Shown here: one piece after another, positions 1 to 12,009 of the stretch
How positions within the stretch are numbered: position 1 is the first letter of the stretch
Layout of the letters: every line of letters begins with the position of its first letter
Made by a program: the position numbers and the translations under genes
The notes under the pieces: model-generated
Seen by the model: only the letters and a program-made list of their open reading frames with translations
The model's database searches: none
What the model was told of the DNA's origin: nothing
Origin: Antedon mediterranea
Lineage: Eukaryota > Echinodermata > Crinoidea > Comatulida > Antedonidae
Direction of reading: 5' to 3'
Assembly (NCBI RefSeq): GCF_964355755.1
Contig: NC_092673.1
Location: forward strand, 10,299,001-10,363,000
DNA length: 64,000 bases

Positions 1-3000
1 CTTTTTTAAAATCAGAAACAAAGTTGCATGGCATTATTTTTCATTGATTGATCATTCATTTCATATAAATAGAATATTATCAGCTCCTCAGTCATCTACT
101 GGTTTGTGGCGTAACGGGTAATGCTCAGGTTTGAGTGCTCTCAATAGTGGGTTCGAACCTATACGGTTTTTTTTTTTCTTTTTTTTTTAATTGAAAATAA
201 ATATTGTTTTTGAAAGTGAGATATTTTGTGGGTTGCAACTGTAAGGCCTAAACAAGAGAACCTTTTTTTAAATCAGAAACAAAGTTGCATGGCATTATTT
301 TTCATTGATTGATCATCCATTTCATATAAATAGACTATTATCAGCTCTTCAGTCATATACTGGTTAGCGGCGTAACGGGTAATGCTCAGGTTTGAGTGAT
401 TTCAATAGTGGGTTCGAACTTCTAGGGATATTTTTTTTCTTTTTTTTTTTATTTGAAAATAATATTGTTTTTGAAAGTGAGATATTTTTATGGTTTTAAA
501 TGTCAAGCCTAACCAAGTGGACCTTTTTTAAAATCAGAAACAAAGTTGCATAACATCATTTTACATTGATGGATCATTCATTCCATATAAATAGACTATT
601 ATCAGCTCTTCACTCATCTACTGGTATGTGGTGTAACCGGTAGTGCTCAGGTTTGAGTTCTCGCAGTAGTGGGTTCGAACCTCTACGAATATTTTTTTTT
701 CTTTCCTTTTTTTTAATTGAAAATAAATATTATTTTTGAAAGTGAGATATTTTGAGTGTTGTAAATGTCAGGCCTAAACAAGTGGACCTTTTTTAAAATC
801 AGAAACAAAGTTGCATGGCATTATTTTTCATTGATTGATCATTCATTTCATATAAATAGACTATTATCAGCCCTTCACTCATCTGCTGGCTTGTGGCGTA
901 ACGGATAATGCTCAGGTTTGAGTGCTCTCAGTAGTGGGTTTGCCCCTCTAGGGATTTTTTTTCTTTTTTTTTTAATTCAAAATAAATATTGTTTTTGAAA
1001 GTGAGATATTTTGAGGGTTGCAACTGTCAGGCCTAAACAAGTGAACCTTTTTTGAAAACAGAAACAAAGTTGCATGGCATTATTTTTCATTGATTGATCA
1101 CCCATTTCATATAAATAGACTATAATCAGCTCTTCAGTCATATACTGGTTTGCGGCGTAACGGGTAATGCTCAGGTTTGAGTGATTTCAATAGTGGGTTC
1201 GAACTTCTAGGGATATTTTTTTTCTTTTTTTTTTTATTTGAAAATAAATATTGTTTTTGAAAGTGAGATATTTTTATGGTTTTAAATGTCAAACCTAACC
1301 AAGTGGACCTTTTTTAAAATCAGAAACAAAGTTGCATAACATCATTTTACATTGATGGATCATTCATTCCATATAAATAGACTATTATCAGCTCTTCAGT
1401 CATCTACTGGTTTGTGGGGTAACCGGTAGTGCTCAGGTTTGAGTTCTCGCAGTAGTGGGTTCGAACCTCTACGAATATTTTTTTTCTTTCCTTTTTTTTA
1501 ATTGAAAATAAATATTGTTTTTGAAAGTGAGATATTTTGAGTGTTGTAAATGTCAGGCCTAAACAAGTGGACCTTTTTTAAAATCAGAAACAAAGTTGCA
1601 TGGCATTATTTTTCATTGATTGATCATTAATTTCATATAAATAGACTATTATCAGCCCTTCACTCATCTGCTGGTTTGTGGCGTAACGGATAATGCTCAG
1701 GTTTGTGTGCTCTCAGTAGTGGGTTCGAACCTCTAGGGATTTTTTTTTTTTTAAATTGAAAATAAATATTTTTTTTTAAAGTGAGATATTTTGAGGGTTG
1801 TAAATATCAGGCCTAAATAAGTGGACCTTTTTTAAAATCAGAAACAAAGTTGCATGGCATTATTTTTCATTGATTTATTATTTATTTCATATAAATATAG
1901 TATTATCAGCTCTTCAGTCATCTACTGGTTTGTGGCGTAACGGGTAATGCTCAAGTTTGAGTGCTCTCACTAGTGGGTTCAAACCGCTACGGATATTTTG
2001 TTTCTTTTTTTTGTTTTAATTTAAAATAAATATTGTTTTTGAAAGTGAGATATTTTGAGGGTTGTAAATGTCAGGCCTAAACAAGTGAACCTTTTTTAAA
2101 ATCCGAAACAAAGTTGCATGGCATTGTTTTTCATTGATTGATCATTAATTTCATATAAATAGACTATTATCAGCTCTTCAGTTATCTACTGGTTTGTGGC
2201 GTAACGGGTAATACCCAGGTTTGAGTGCTCTCATTAGCGGGTTCCAACCTCTAGGGATATTGCTTTTTTATTGTTTTAAAATAAATATTGTTTTTGAAAG
2301 TGAGATTTTTTTATGGTTTTAAATGTCAAGCCTAACCAAGTGGACCTTTTTTAAAATCAGAAACAAAGTTGCATAACATCATTTTACATTGATGGATCAT
2401 CCATTTCATATAAATAGACTATTATCAGCTCTTCACTCATCTACTGGTTTGTGGCGTAACCGGTAGTGCTCAGGTTTGAGTTCTCGCAGTAGTGGGTTCG
2501 AACATCTACGAATATTTTTATTCTTTCTTTTTTTTTAATTGAAAATAAATATTGTTTTTGAAAGTGAGATATTTTGAGTGTTGTAAATGTCAAACCTAAA
2601 CAAGTGGACCTTTTTTAAAGTCAGAAACAAAGTTGCATGGCATTATTTTTCATTGATTGATCATTCATTTCATATAAATAGACTATTATCAGCTCCTCAG
2701 TCATCTACTGGTTTGTGGCGTAACGGATAATGCTCAGGTTTTAGTGCTCTCAGTAGTGGGTTCGAACCTCTAGGGATTTTTTTTCTTTTCTTTTTAATTG
2801 AAAATAAATATTGTTTTTGAAAGTGAGATATTTTGAGGGTTGCAACTGTCATGCCTAAACAAGTGAACCTTTTTTGAAATCAGAAACAAAGTTGCATGGC
2901 ATTATTTTTCATTGATTGATCATCCATTTCATATAAAGAGACTATTATCAGATCTTCAGTCATATACTGGTTTGCGGCGTAACGGGTAATGCTCAGGTTT

Positions 3001-5530
3001 GAGTGATTTCAATAGTGGGTTCGAACTTCTAGGGATATTTTTTTTCTTTTTTTTTTTATTTGAAAATAAATATTGTTTTTGAAAGTGATATATTTTTATG
3101 GTTTTAAATGTCAAGCCTAACCAAGTGGACTTTTTTTAAAATCGGAAACTAAGTTGCATAACATCATTTTACATTGATGGATCATTCATTTCATATAAAT
3201 AGACTATTTCTATAAATAGATATTTTTATGGTTTTAATTGTCAAGTCTAACCAAGTGGACCTTTTTTTAAATCAGAAACAAAGTTGCATAACATCATTTT
3301 ACATTGATCGATCATTTATTTCATATAAATAGACTATTATCAGCTCTTCACTCATCTACTGGTTTGTGGTGTAACCGGTAGTGCTCAGGTTTGAGTTCTC
3401 GCAGTAGTGGCTTCGAACCTCTACGAATATTTTTTTTCTTTCTTTTTTTTTAATTGAAAATAAATATTGTTTTTGAAAGTGAGATATTTTGAGACTTGTA
3501 AATGTCAGGCCTAAACAAGTGGACCTTTTTTTAAATCAGAAACAAAGTTGCATGGCATTGTTTTTCATTGATTGATCATTCATTTCATATAAATAGACTA
3601 TTATCAGCTCCTCAGTCATCTACTGGTTTGTGGCGTAACGGATAATGCTCAGGTTTGAGTGCTCTCAGTAGTGGGTTTGCCCCTCTAGGGATTTTTTTTC
3701 TTTTTTTTTTAATTCAAAATAAATATTGTTTTTGAAAGTGAGATATTTTGAGGGTTGCAACTGTCAGGCCTAAACAAGTGAACCTTTTTTGAAAACAGAA
3801 ACAAAGTTGCATGGCATTATTTTTAATTGATTGATCATCAATTTCATATAAATAGACTATTATCAGCTCTTCAGTCATATACTGGTTTGCGGCGTAACGG
3901 GTAATGCTCAGGTTTGAGTGATTTCAATAGTGGGTTCGAACTTCTAGGGATATTTTTTTTCTTTTTTTTTTTTTATTTGAAAATAAATATTGTTTTTGAA
4001 AGTGAGATATTTTTATGGTTTTAAATGTCAAGCCTAACCAAGTGGACCTTTTTTAAAATCAGAAACAAAGTTGCATAACATCATTTTACATTGATGGATC
4101 ATTCATTTCATATAAATAGACTATTATCAGCTCTTCAGTCATCTACTGGTTTGTGGTGTAACGGGTAGTGCTCAGGTTTGAGTTCTCGCAGTAGTGGGTT
4201 CGAACCTATACGGGTGTTTTTTTTCTTTCTTTTTTTTTAATTGAAAATAAATATTGTTTTTGAAAGTGAGATATTTTGAGTGTTGTAAATGTCAGGCCTA
4301 AACAAGAGAACCTTTTTTAAAATCAGAAACAAAGTTGCATGGCATTATTTTTCATTGATTGGTCATCCATTTCATATAAATAGACTATTATCAGCTCGTC
4401 AGTCATATACTGGTTTGCGGCGTAACGGGTAATGCTCAGGTTTGAGTGATTTCAATAGTGGGTTCGCACTTCTAGGGATATTTTTTTTTCTTTTTTTTTT
4501 ATTTGAAAATAAATATTGTTTTTGAAATTGAGATATTTTTATGGTTTTAAATGTCAAGTCTAACCAAGTGGACCTTTTTTAACTCAGAAACAAAGTTGCA
4601 TGGCATTATTTTTCATTGATTGATCATTCATTTCATATAAATAGACTATTATCAGCTCTTCACTCATCTACTGGTTTGTGGCGTAACGGATAATGCTCAG
4701 GTTTGAGTGCTCTCAGTAGTGGGTTCGAACCTCTAGGGATTTTTTTTTTTTTTTAATTGAAAATAAATATTTTTTTTGAAAGTGAGATATTTTGAGGGTT
4801 GTAAATATCAGACCTAAACAAGTGGACCTTTTTTAAAATCAGAAACAAAGTTGCATGGCATTATTTTTCATTGATTGATCATTCATTTCATATAAATAGA
4901 GTATTATCAGCTCTTCAGTCATCTACTGGTTTGTGGCGTAACGGGTAATGCTCAAGTTTGAGTGCTCTCACTAGTGGGTTCGAACCTCTACGGATATTTT
5001 GTTTCTTTTTTTTTGTTTTAATTTCAAATAAATATTGTTTTTGAAAGTGAGATATTTTGAGGGTTGTAAATGTCAGGCCTAAACAAGTGGACCTTTTTTA
5101 AAATCAGAAACAAAGTTGCATGGCATTATTTTTCATTGATTGATCATTTATTTCATATATATACACTATTATCAGTTCCTCAGTCATCTACTGGTTTGTG
5201 GCGTAACGGGTAATGCTCAGGTTTGAGTGCTCTCAGTAGTGGGTTCGAACCTATACGGGTATTTTTTTTCTTTTTTTTTAATTGAAAATAAATATTGTTT
5301 TTGAAAGTGAGATATTTTGAGGGTTGTAAATGTCAGGCCTAAACAAGTGAACCTTTTTTAAAATCCGAAACAAAGTTGCATGGCATTATTTTTCATTGAT
5401 TGATCATTCATTTCATATAAATAGACTATTATCAGCTCTTCAGTTATCTACTGGTTTGTGGCGTAACGGGTAATACCCAGGTTTGAGTGCTCTCATTAGC
5501 GGGTTCCAACCTCTAGGGATATTGCTTTTT
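1..5530 (+). repeat. tRNA-like satellite array, ~261-bp unit (array 1, left part)
   Basis: About 21 head-to-tail units of roughly 261-265 bp. Successive A boxes start near 107, 368, 629 and 894. Each unit holds a TATA-like TATAAATAG, then about 40 bp downstream an A-box match (TGGCGTAACGG), a B-box match (GGTTCGAACC) and a T-run that could stop RNA polymerase III. Three subtypes alternate: GTAACGGGTAATGCTCAGG with a GTGCTC arm, the same with GTGATTTC, and GTAACCGGTAGTGCTC with GTTCTCGC, giving a ~785-bp trimeric order. The cloverleaf is degenerate (imperfect T stem, 6-nt anticodon-type loop, no paired acceptor stem), so these are tRNA-derived rather than working tRNAs. No convincing protein gene is present; the reading frames here are low-complexity shadows. 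Confidence 0.9.
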
Positions 5531-5799
5531 TACTCGGGGTACCCGAGTCTAGTACTTACTCATTTTCTCCTTCTCTTCCTCCATCTGGACACTATTGAGT
5601 AAAAAGTGCGATTTTTAAAGTACTACTCCTCTCTTATTCGTTATAGTATTGAGCTGGGATTTGGCATGAACATACTACAGGGACATGTCCTCAAAGCTAT
5701 AGAGCCGGATTTTTAATTTTTTGTTAATTAATTTGTTTAATTAAGAAGCCACAATGTGTGACACACACCACAGCGTTATGTAGTTATATGGTTATATGC

Positions 5800-5871
5800 G
5801 GATTCTTGGCGTAGTGGTTATCACGTTTGCTTAACACGCAGAAGGTACCTGGTTCGAGCCCGGACGAAACC
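5800..5871 (+). tRNA. tRNA-Val(AAC)-like, degenerate acceptor stem
   Basis: The sequence has an A box (TGGCGTAGTGG), an intact anticodon region TTTGC-TTAACAC-GCAGA giving anticodon AAC, and a B box (GGTTCGAGCCC), and is followed by a T-run terminator. The 5' acceptor strand (GGATTCT) no longer pairs with the 3' strand CGAAACC, and the T stem has a mismatch. This is probably a tRNA pseudogene, although it could still be transcribed. Confidence 0.6.
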
Positions 5872-6083
5872 TTTTTTTTTAACTTTATGGTGAAAAGTAC
5901 TGTATACGCAATATGATAATTATACAGAGTATATCTTATTTTTATTATTTTTTAAAATACTTATTTTGTGTAATCGGTAATTATCACTTTTACACATGTT
6001 TATTTTGCTTTGTGCTTATTACCATTTATTTGTAATTTAAATGGATTAAAAAACTTTCTGTAACCCACATTTTTAATGTAAGA

Positions 6084-6154
6084 GGTTTCGTAGTGTAGTG
6101 GTTGTCAAGTCTGCTTAACACGCAGAAGGTCCCGGTTCGAGCCCTGGCGAAACC
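6084..6154 (+). tRNA. tRNA-Val(AAC)
   Basis: The acceptor stem GGTTTCG/CGAAACC pairs over all 7 positions. The anticodon stem TCTGC/GCAGA is perfect, with loop TTAACAC (anticodon AAC, valine). The A box is TAGTGTAGTGG and the B box GGTTCGAGCCC. The gene is 71 nt, slightly short, with one T-stem mismatch and a weak D stem, so function is uncertain. A short A/T tract follows. It lies inside the first Helentron-like element. Confidence 0.75.
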
Positions 6155-6234
6155 TATTTTCTTTACTTTCTAACTGTATACGTCTGTATACAGCTTCTTT
6201 CGCTGTACCCCGAGTATTGCACATTCGTGCTTGT

Positions 6235-6317
6235 TATTGTTTGAAAATAAATGTTGTTTTTGAAAGTGAGATTTTTTTATGGTTTTAAATGTCAAGCCTA
6301 ACCAAGTGAACCTTTTT
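6235..6317 (+). repeat. Sliver of the tRNA-like array between two insertions
   Basis: These 83 bp are ordinary satellite sequence, running from the T-rich tail of one unit to the TGAACC boundary of the next. They correspond to about 2271-2350 in the paralogous unit 3.26 kb upstream. They show that the two Helentron-like elements inserted independently, at two nearby T-T sites in the same array copy. Confidence 0.85.
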
Positions 6318-6586
6318 TACTCGGGGTACCCGAGTCTAGTACTTACTCATTTTCTCCTTCTCTTCCTCCATCTGGACACTATTGAGTAAAAAGTGCGATT
6401 TTTAAAGTACTACTCCTCCCTTATTCGTTATAGTATTGAGCTGGGATTTGGCATGAACATACTACAGGGACATGTCCTCAAAGCTATAGAGCCGGATTTT
6501 TAATTATTTGTTAATTAATTTGTTTAATTAAGAAGCCACAATGTGTGACACACACCACAGCGTTATGTAGTTATATGGTTATATGC

Positions 6587-6658
6587 GGATTCTTGGCGTA
6601 GTGGTTATCACGTTTGCTTAACACGCAGAAGGTACCTGGTTCGAGCCCGGACGAAACC
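6587..6658 (+). tRNA. tRNA-Val(AAC)-like, degenerate acceptor stem
   Basis: This is the counterpart of the 5800 gene, identical by eye, with anticodon AAC, intact A and B boxes and a following T-run. The 5' acceptor strand GGATTCT does not pair with CGAAACC, so it is likely a pseudogene. Confidence 0.6.
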
Positions 6659-6869
6659 TTTTTTTTAACTTTATGGTGAAAAGTACTGTATACGCAATAT
6701 GATAATTATACAGAGTATATTTTATTTTTATTATTTTTTAAAATACTTATTTTGTGTAATCGGTAATTATCCCTTTTACACATGTTTATTTTGCTTTGTG
6801 CTTATTACCATTTATTTGTAATTTAAATGGATTAAACAACTTTCTGTAACCCACATTTTTAATGTAAGA

Positions 6870-6940
6870 GGTTTCGTAGTGTAGTGGTTGTCAAGTCTGC
6901 TTAACACGCAGAAGGTCCCGGTTCGAGCCCGGACGAAACC
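6870..6940 (+). tRNA. tRNA-Val(AAC)
   Basis: The acceptor stem pairs fully (GGTTTCG/CGAAACC). The anticodon stem-loop TCTGC-TTAACAC-GCAGA is perfect, and A and B boxes are intact. The T stem pairs in 4 of 5 positions. A run of nine T follows directly, which is an excellent Pol III terminator. The gene is 71 nt with a weak D stem. It looks like the best expressed candidate of the five. Confidence 0.75.
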
Positions 6941-7155
6941 TTTTTTTTTAACTTTATGGTGAAAAGTACTGTATACGCAATAATATGATAATTATACAGA
7001 GTATATTTTATTTTTATTATTTTTTAAAATACTTATTTTGTGTAATCGGTAATTATCACTTTTACACATGTTTATTTTGCTTTGTGCTTATTACCATTTA
7101 TTTGTAATTTAAATGGATTAAAAAACTTTCTGTAACCCACATTTTTAATGTAAGA

Positions 7156-7226
7156 GGTTTCGTAGTGTAGTGGTTGTCAAGTCTGCTTAACACGCAGAAG
7201 GTCCCGGTTCGAGCCCTGGCGAAACC
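7156..7226 (+). tRNA. tRNA-Val(AAC)
   Basis: It is near-identical to the 6084 gene, with acceptor GGTTTCG/CGAAACC, anticodon AAC, A box TAGTGTAGTGG, B box GGTTCGAGCCC and one T-stem mismatch. A TATTTTTC tract follows. It is the third tRNA module of the second Helentron-like element. Confidence 0.75.
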
Positions 7227-7307
7227 TATTTTTCTTTACTTTCTAACTGTATACGTCTGTATACAGCTTCTTTCGCTGTACCCCGAGTATTGCACATTTG
7301 TGCTTGT

Positions 7308-10300
7308 TAAAATCAGAAACAAAGTTGCATAACATCATTTTACATTGATGGATCATCTATTTCATATAAATAGACTATTATCAGCTCTTCACTCATCTAC
7401 TGGTTTGTGGCGTAACCGGTAGTGCTCAGGTTTGAGTTCTCGCAGTAGTGGGTTCGAACATCTACGAATATTTTTATTCTTTCTTTTTTTTTAATTGAAA
7501 ATAAATATTGTTTTTGAAAGTGAGATATTTTGAGTGTTGTAAATGTCAAACCTAAACAAGTGGACCTTTTTTAAAGTCAGAAACAAAGTTGCATGGCATT
7601 ATTTTTCATTGATTGATCATTCATTTCATATAAATAGACTATTATCAGCTCCTCAGTCATCTACTGGATTGTGGCGTAACGGATAATGCTCAGGTTTGAG
7701 TGCTCTCAGTAGTGGGTTCGAACCTCTAGGGATTTTTTTTCTTTTCTTTTTAATTGAAAATAAATATTGTTTTTGAAAGTGAGATATTTTGAGGGTTGCA
7801 ACTGTCATGCCTAAACAAGTGAACCTTTTTTGAAATCAGAAACAAAGTTGCATGGCATTATTTTTCATTGATTGATCATCCATTTCATATAAAGAGACTA
7901 TTATCAGATCTTTAGTCATATACTGGTTTGCGGCGTAACGGGTAATGCTCAGGTTTGAGTGATTTCAATAGTGGGTTCGAACTTCTAGGGATATTTTTTT
8001 TCTTTTTTTTTTTATTTGAAAATAAATATTGTTTTTGAAAGTGAGATATTTTTGTGGTTTTAAATGTCAAGCCTAACCAAGTGGACTTTTTTTTAAATCG
8101 GAAACAAAGTTGCATAACATCATTTTACATTGATGGATCATTCATTTCATATAAATAGACTATTTCTATAAATAGATATTTTTATGGTTTTAATTGTCAA
8201 GCCTAACCAAGTGGACCTTTTTTTAAATCAGAAACAAAGTTGCATAACATCATTTTACATTGATCGATCATTTATTTCATATAAATAGACTATTATCAGC
8301 TCTTCACTCATCTACTGGTTTGTGGCGTAACCGGTAGTGCTCAGGTTTGAGTTCTCGCAGTAGTGGGTTCTAACCTCTACGAATATTTTTTTTCTTTCTT
8401 TTTTTTTAATTGAAAATAAATATTGTTTTTGAAAGTGAGATATTTTGAGTGTTGTAAATGTCAGGCCTAAACAAGTGGACCTTTTTTTAAATCAGAAACA
8501 AAGTTGCATGGCATTGTTTTTCATTGATTGATCATTCATTTCATATAAATAGACTATTATCAGCTCCTCAGTCATCTACTGGTTTGTGGCGTAACGGATA
8601 ATGCTCAGGTTTGAGTGCTCTCAGTAGTGGGTTCGCCCCTCTAGGGATTTTTTTTCTTTTTTTTTTAATTCAAAAAAAATATTGTTTTTGAAAGTGAGAT
8701 ATTTTGAGGGTTGCAACTGTCAGGCCTAAACAAGTGAACCTTTTTTGAAAACAGAAACAAAGTTGCATGGCATTATTTTTAATTGATTGATCATCAATTT
8801 CATATAAATAGACTATTATCAGCTCTTCAGTCATATACTGGTTTGCGGCGTAACGGGTAATGCTCAGGTTTGAGTGATTTCAATAGTGGGTTCGAACTTC
8901 TAGGGATATTTTTTTTTCTTTTTTTTTTTATTTGAAAATAAATATTGTTTTTGAAAGTGAGATATTTTTATGGTTTTAAATGTCAAGCCTAACCAAGTGG
9001 ACCTTTTTTAAAATCAGAAACAAAGTTGCATAACATCATTTTACATTGATGGATCATTCATTTCATATAAATAGACTATTATCAGCTCTTCAGTCATTTA
9101 CTGGTTTGTGGTGTAACGGGTAGTGCTCAGGTTTGAGTTCTCGCAGTAGTGGGTTCGAACCTATACGGGTATTTTTTTTCTTTCCTTTTTTTTAATTGAA
9201 AATAAATATTGTTTTTGAAAGTGAGATATTTTGAGTGTTGTAAATGTCAGGCCTAAACAAGAGAACCTTTTTTAAAATCAGAAACAAAGTTGCATGGCAT
9301 TATTTTTCATTGATTGATCATCCATTTCATATAAATAGACTATTATCAGCTCTTCAGTCATATACTGGTTTGCGGCGTTACGGGTAATGCTCAGGTTTGA
9401 GTGATTTCAATAGTGGGTTCGAACTTCTAGGGATATTTTTTTTTCTTTTTTTTTTATTTGAAAATAAATATTGTTTTTGAAATTGAGATATTTTTATGGT
9501 TTTAAATGTCAAGCCAAACCAAGTGGACCTTTTTTAACTCAGAAAAAAAGTTGCATGGCATTATTTTTCATTGATTGATCATTCATTTCATATAAATATA
9601 CTATTATCAGCTCTTCACTCATCTACTGGTTTTTGGCGTAACGGATAATGCTCAGGTTTGAGTGCTCTCAGTAGTGGGTTCGAACCTCTAGGGATTTTTT
9701 TTTTTTTTTTAATTGAAAATAAATATTTTTTTTGAAAGTGAGATATTTTGAGGGTTGTAAATATCAGACCTAAACAAGTGGACCTTTTTTAAAATCAGAA
9801 ACAAAGTTGCATGGCATTATTTTTCATTGATTGATCATTCATTTCATATAAATAGAGTATTATCAGCTCTTCAGTCATCTACTGGTTTGTGGCGTAACGG
9901 GTAATGCTCAAGTTTGAGTGCTCTCACTAGTGGGTTCGAACCTCTACGGATATTTTGTTTCTTTTTTTTTGTTTTAATTTCAAATAAATATTGTTTTTGA
10001 AAGTGAGATATTTTGAGGGTTGTAAATGTCAAGCCAAACCAAGTGGACCTTTTTTTAAATCAGAAACAAAGTTGCAAAACATCATTTTACATTGATGGAT
10101 CATTCATTTCATATAAATAGACTATTATCAGCTCTTCACTCACCTACTGGTTTGTGGCGTAACCGGTAGTGCTCAAGTTTGAGTTCTCGCAGTAGTGGGT
10201 TCGAACATCTACGAATATTTTTTTTTCTTTCTTTTTTTTTAATTGAAAATAAATATTGTTTTTGAAAGTGAGATATTTTTATGGTTTTAAATGTCAAGCC

Positions 10301-11290
10301 TAACCAAGTGAACCTTTTTTTACATCAGAAACAAAGTTGCCTAACATAATTTTACATTGATGGATCATTTATTCCATATAAATAGACTATTATCAGCTCT
10401 TCACTCATCTACTGGTTTGTGGTGTAACCGGTAGTGCTCAGGTTTGAGTGCTCTCAATAGTGGGTTCGGACCTCTACGAATATTTTTTTTCTTTCTTTTT
10501 TTTTAATTGAAAATAAATATTGTTTTTGAAAGTGAGATATTTTGAGTGTTGTAAATGTCAGGCCTAAACAAGAGAACCTTTTTTTAAATCAGAAACAAAG
10601 TTGCATGGCATTATTTTTCATTGATTGATCATCCATTTCATATAAATAGACTATTATCAGCTCTTCAGTCATATACTGGTTTGCGGCGTAACGGGTAATG
10701 CTCAGGTTTGAGTGATTTCAATAGTGGGTTCGAACTTCTAGGGATATTTTTTTTCTTTTTTTTTTTATTTGAAAATAAATATTGTTTTTGAAAGTGAGAT
10801 ATTTTTATGGTTTTAAATGTCAAGCCAAACCAAGTGGACCTTTTTTAAAATCAGAAACAAAGTTGCATAACATCATTTTACATTGATGGATCATTCATTC
10901 CATATAATAGACTATTATCAGCTCTTCACTTATCTACTGGTTTGTGGTGTAACCGGTAGTGCTCAGGTTTGAGTTCTCGCAGTAGTGGGTTCGAACCTCT
11001 ACGAATATTTTTTTTCTTTCCTTTTTTTTAATTGAAAATAAATATTGTTTTTGAAAGTGAGATATTTTGAGTGTTGTAAATGTCAGGCCTAAACAAGTGG
11101 ACCTTTTTTAAAATCAGAAACAAAGTTGCATGGCATTATTTTTCATTGATTGATCATTCATTTCATATAAATAGACTATTTTCAGCCATTCACTCATCTG
11201 CTGGTTTGTGGCGTAACGGATAATGCTCAGGTTTGAGTGCTCTCAGTAGTGGGTTCGAACCTCTAGGGATTTTTTTTTTTAAATTGAAAA
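7308..11290 (+). repeat. tRNA-like satellite array 1, right part
   Basis: About 15 further ~261-bp units with the same TATA-like, A-box, B-box and T-run layout. The stretch 7308 to about 10020 repeats 2351 to about 5060 almost base for base. For example, the irregular short unit containing CTATTTCTATAAATAGA occurs at about 3204 and 8160. After subtracting the two Helentron-like insertions this is a ~3.26-kb higher-order repeat. The array stops abruptly within a unit (after AAATTGAAAA) where composite block 1 starts. Confidence 0.9.
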
Positions 11291-12009
11291 TTAATATTAT
11301 ATACAGTACAGTACTTTAAATATACAGTATATTATTATACTTTCAGGTATGTTCCAGGACTAATACCTTCAGAGAAGAGGATGAGAGAACGCCAGAAGGA
11401 ACTGCTTTGCGGGTTGAAATCAAAAAATGAGCTACTGTTGTTTAATTCCAGTCGGCACGAAGGTCTCAGTTTGAAAGAGGTAGCTGTGGTTCACATACCA
11501 GATATTAAGACTTTGGTTTTTAATTACCTTGATGAGTACCGCCAGTAAGTTTATGATTTTATCTTCTCAATTCTGTACACAGATTTTATATGTTCCTGTC
11601 AAAAAAGAATAACAATGTTATTATATGACGATCGTTGGTGGCGTTTAAATGTACAAGTGCATTTAAAAAACCTACGATTAATATTCAGTTTTTTACAATA
11701 CTTTGGATTCAGGTTCGATATTAGAAACTTAAAAAAGTAAGCTGTTGTCTCTTAAGAGTATACTTCTATCTAAATCGTGTTATTTAGAAACCTATGATCG
11801 TACTTTGAGGTGTAAATCTACGTAGCCCCGTGTTCAATAACAGATTGATCAAAGAGCCACAAAATACCGGTGAAAAGAAGTGATTGATTGGTGAGACAAT
11901 TGTTTACACTAGCAACCTATAGCAACAAAGGATTAGAGCCTAGCTTTACTTGTGTACGCACGCTTCACGCTCTAGTAATTCTTCTTTGTCCTTGAAACCG
12001 CTTGTTGCG

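Larger units (their letters stand above)
5531..6234 (+). mobile_element. Helentron-like non-autonomous element carrying two tRNA-Val genes (copy 1)
   Basis: The element begins TACTCGGGGTACCCGAGT, itself a 7-bp-stem palindrome. Its first 12 bases recur inverted and subterminally at 6205-6216 (GTACCCCGAGTA). A short hairpin (GCAC-ATTC-GTGC) and the end CTTGT follow. The empty site is visible in the paralogous array unit near 2270-2282, and the comparison places the insertion between two T residues with no target duplication. A 5' palindrome, subterminal inverted repeat, 3' hairpin and T-T insertion are hallmarks of Helentron-type (HINE/DINE-like) Helitron relatives. It encodes no protein. It carries two tRNA-Val-like genes 284 bp apart. 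Exact ends are uncertain by 1-2 bp. Confidence 0.75.
6318..7307 (+). mobile_element. Helentron-like non-autonomous element carrying three tRNA-Val genes (copy 2)
   Basis: It has the same ends as the first copy: TACTCGGGGTACCCGAGT at the 5' end, inverted GTACCCCGAGTA at 7278-7289, a terminal hairpin GCACA-TT-TGTGC and the end CTTGT. The empty site is readable near 2345-2355, again at T-T. The element is about 285 bp longer than copy 1 because the module made of tRNA-Val plus downstream spacer is present three times rather than twice. The passenger tRNA cassette has therefore been amplified inside the element. Confidence 0.75.

Noticed and set aside
1-5530. CRISPR-like array
   Set aside because: The repeats are ~261 bp with no unique spacers, in a eukaryotic context with Pol III-type signals.
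5531-7307. PIF/Harbinger-type MITE with TTA target duplication
   Set aside because: Both sites could be read with TTA on each side, but the inverted repeat is subterminal at the 3' end and followed by a hairpin, and the flanks equally fit T-T insertion. Helentron-like structure explains more.
7912-8115. Short frames inside the tRNA-like, 186-bp and 85-bp satellites (for example 46945-47208, 52548-52925, 57470-57799, 62033-62257)
   Set aside because: They repeat the satellite unit in translation and include poly-Lys or poly-Phe from T-runs; they are not genes.
1-11290. Counting each ~261-bp unit as a tRNA gene
   Set aside because: A and B boxes match, but the T stem, anticodon loop and acceptor stem do not fold into a proper cloverleaf.
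11950-12009. Upstream extension of LINE ORF1
   Set aside because: The frame is open but has no ATG before 12010.
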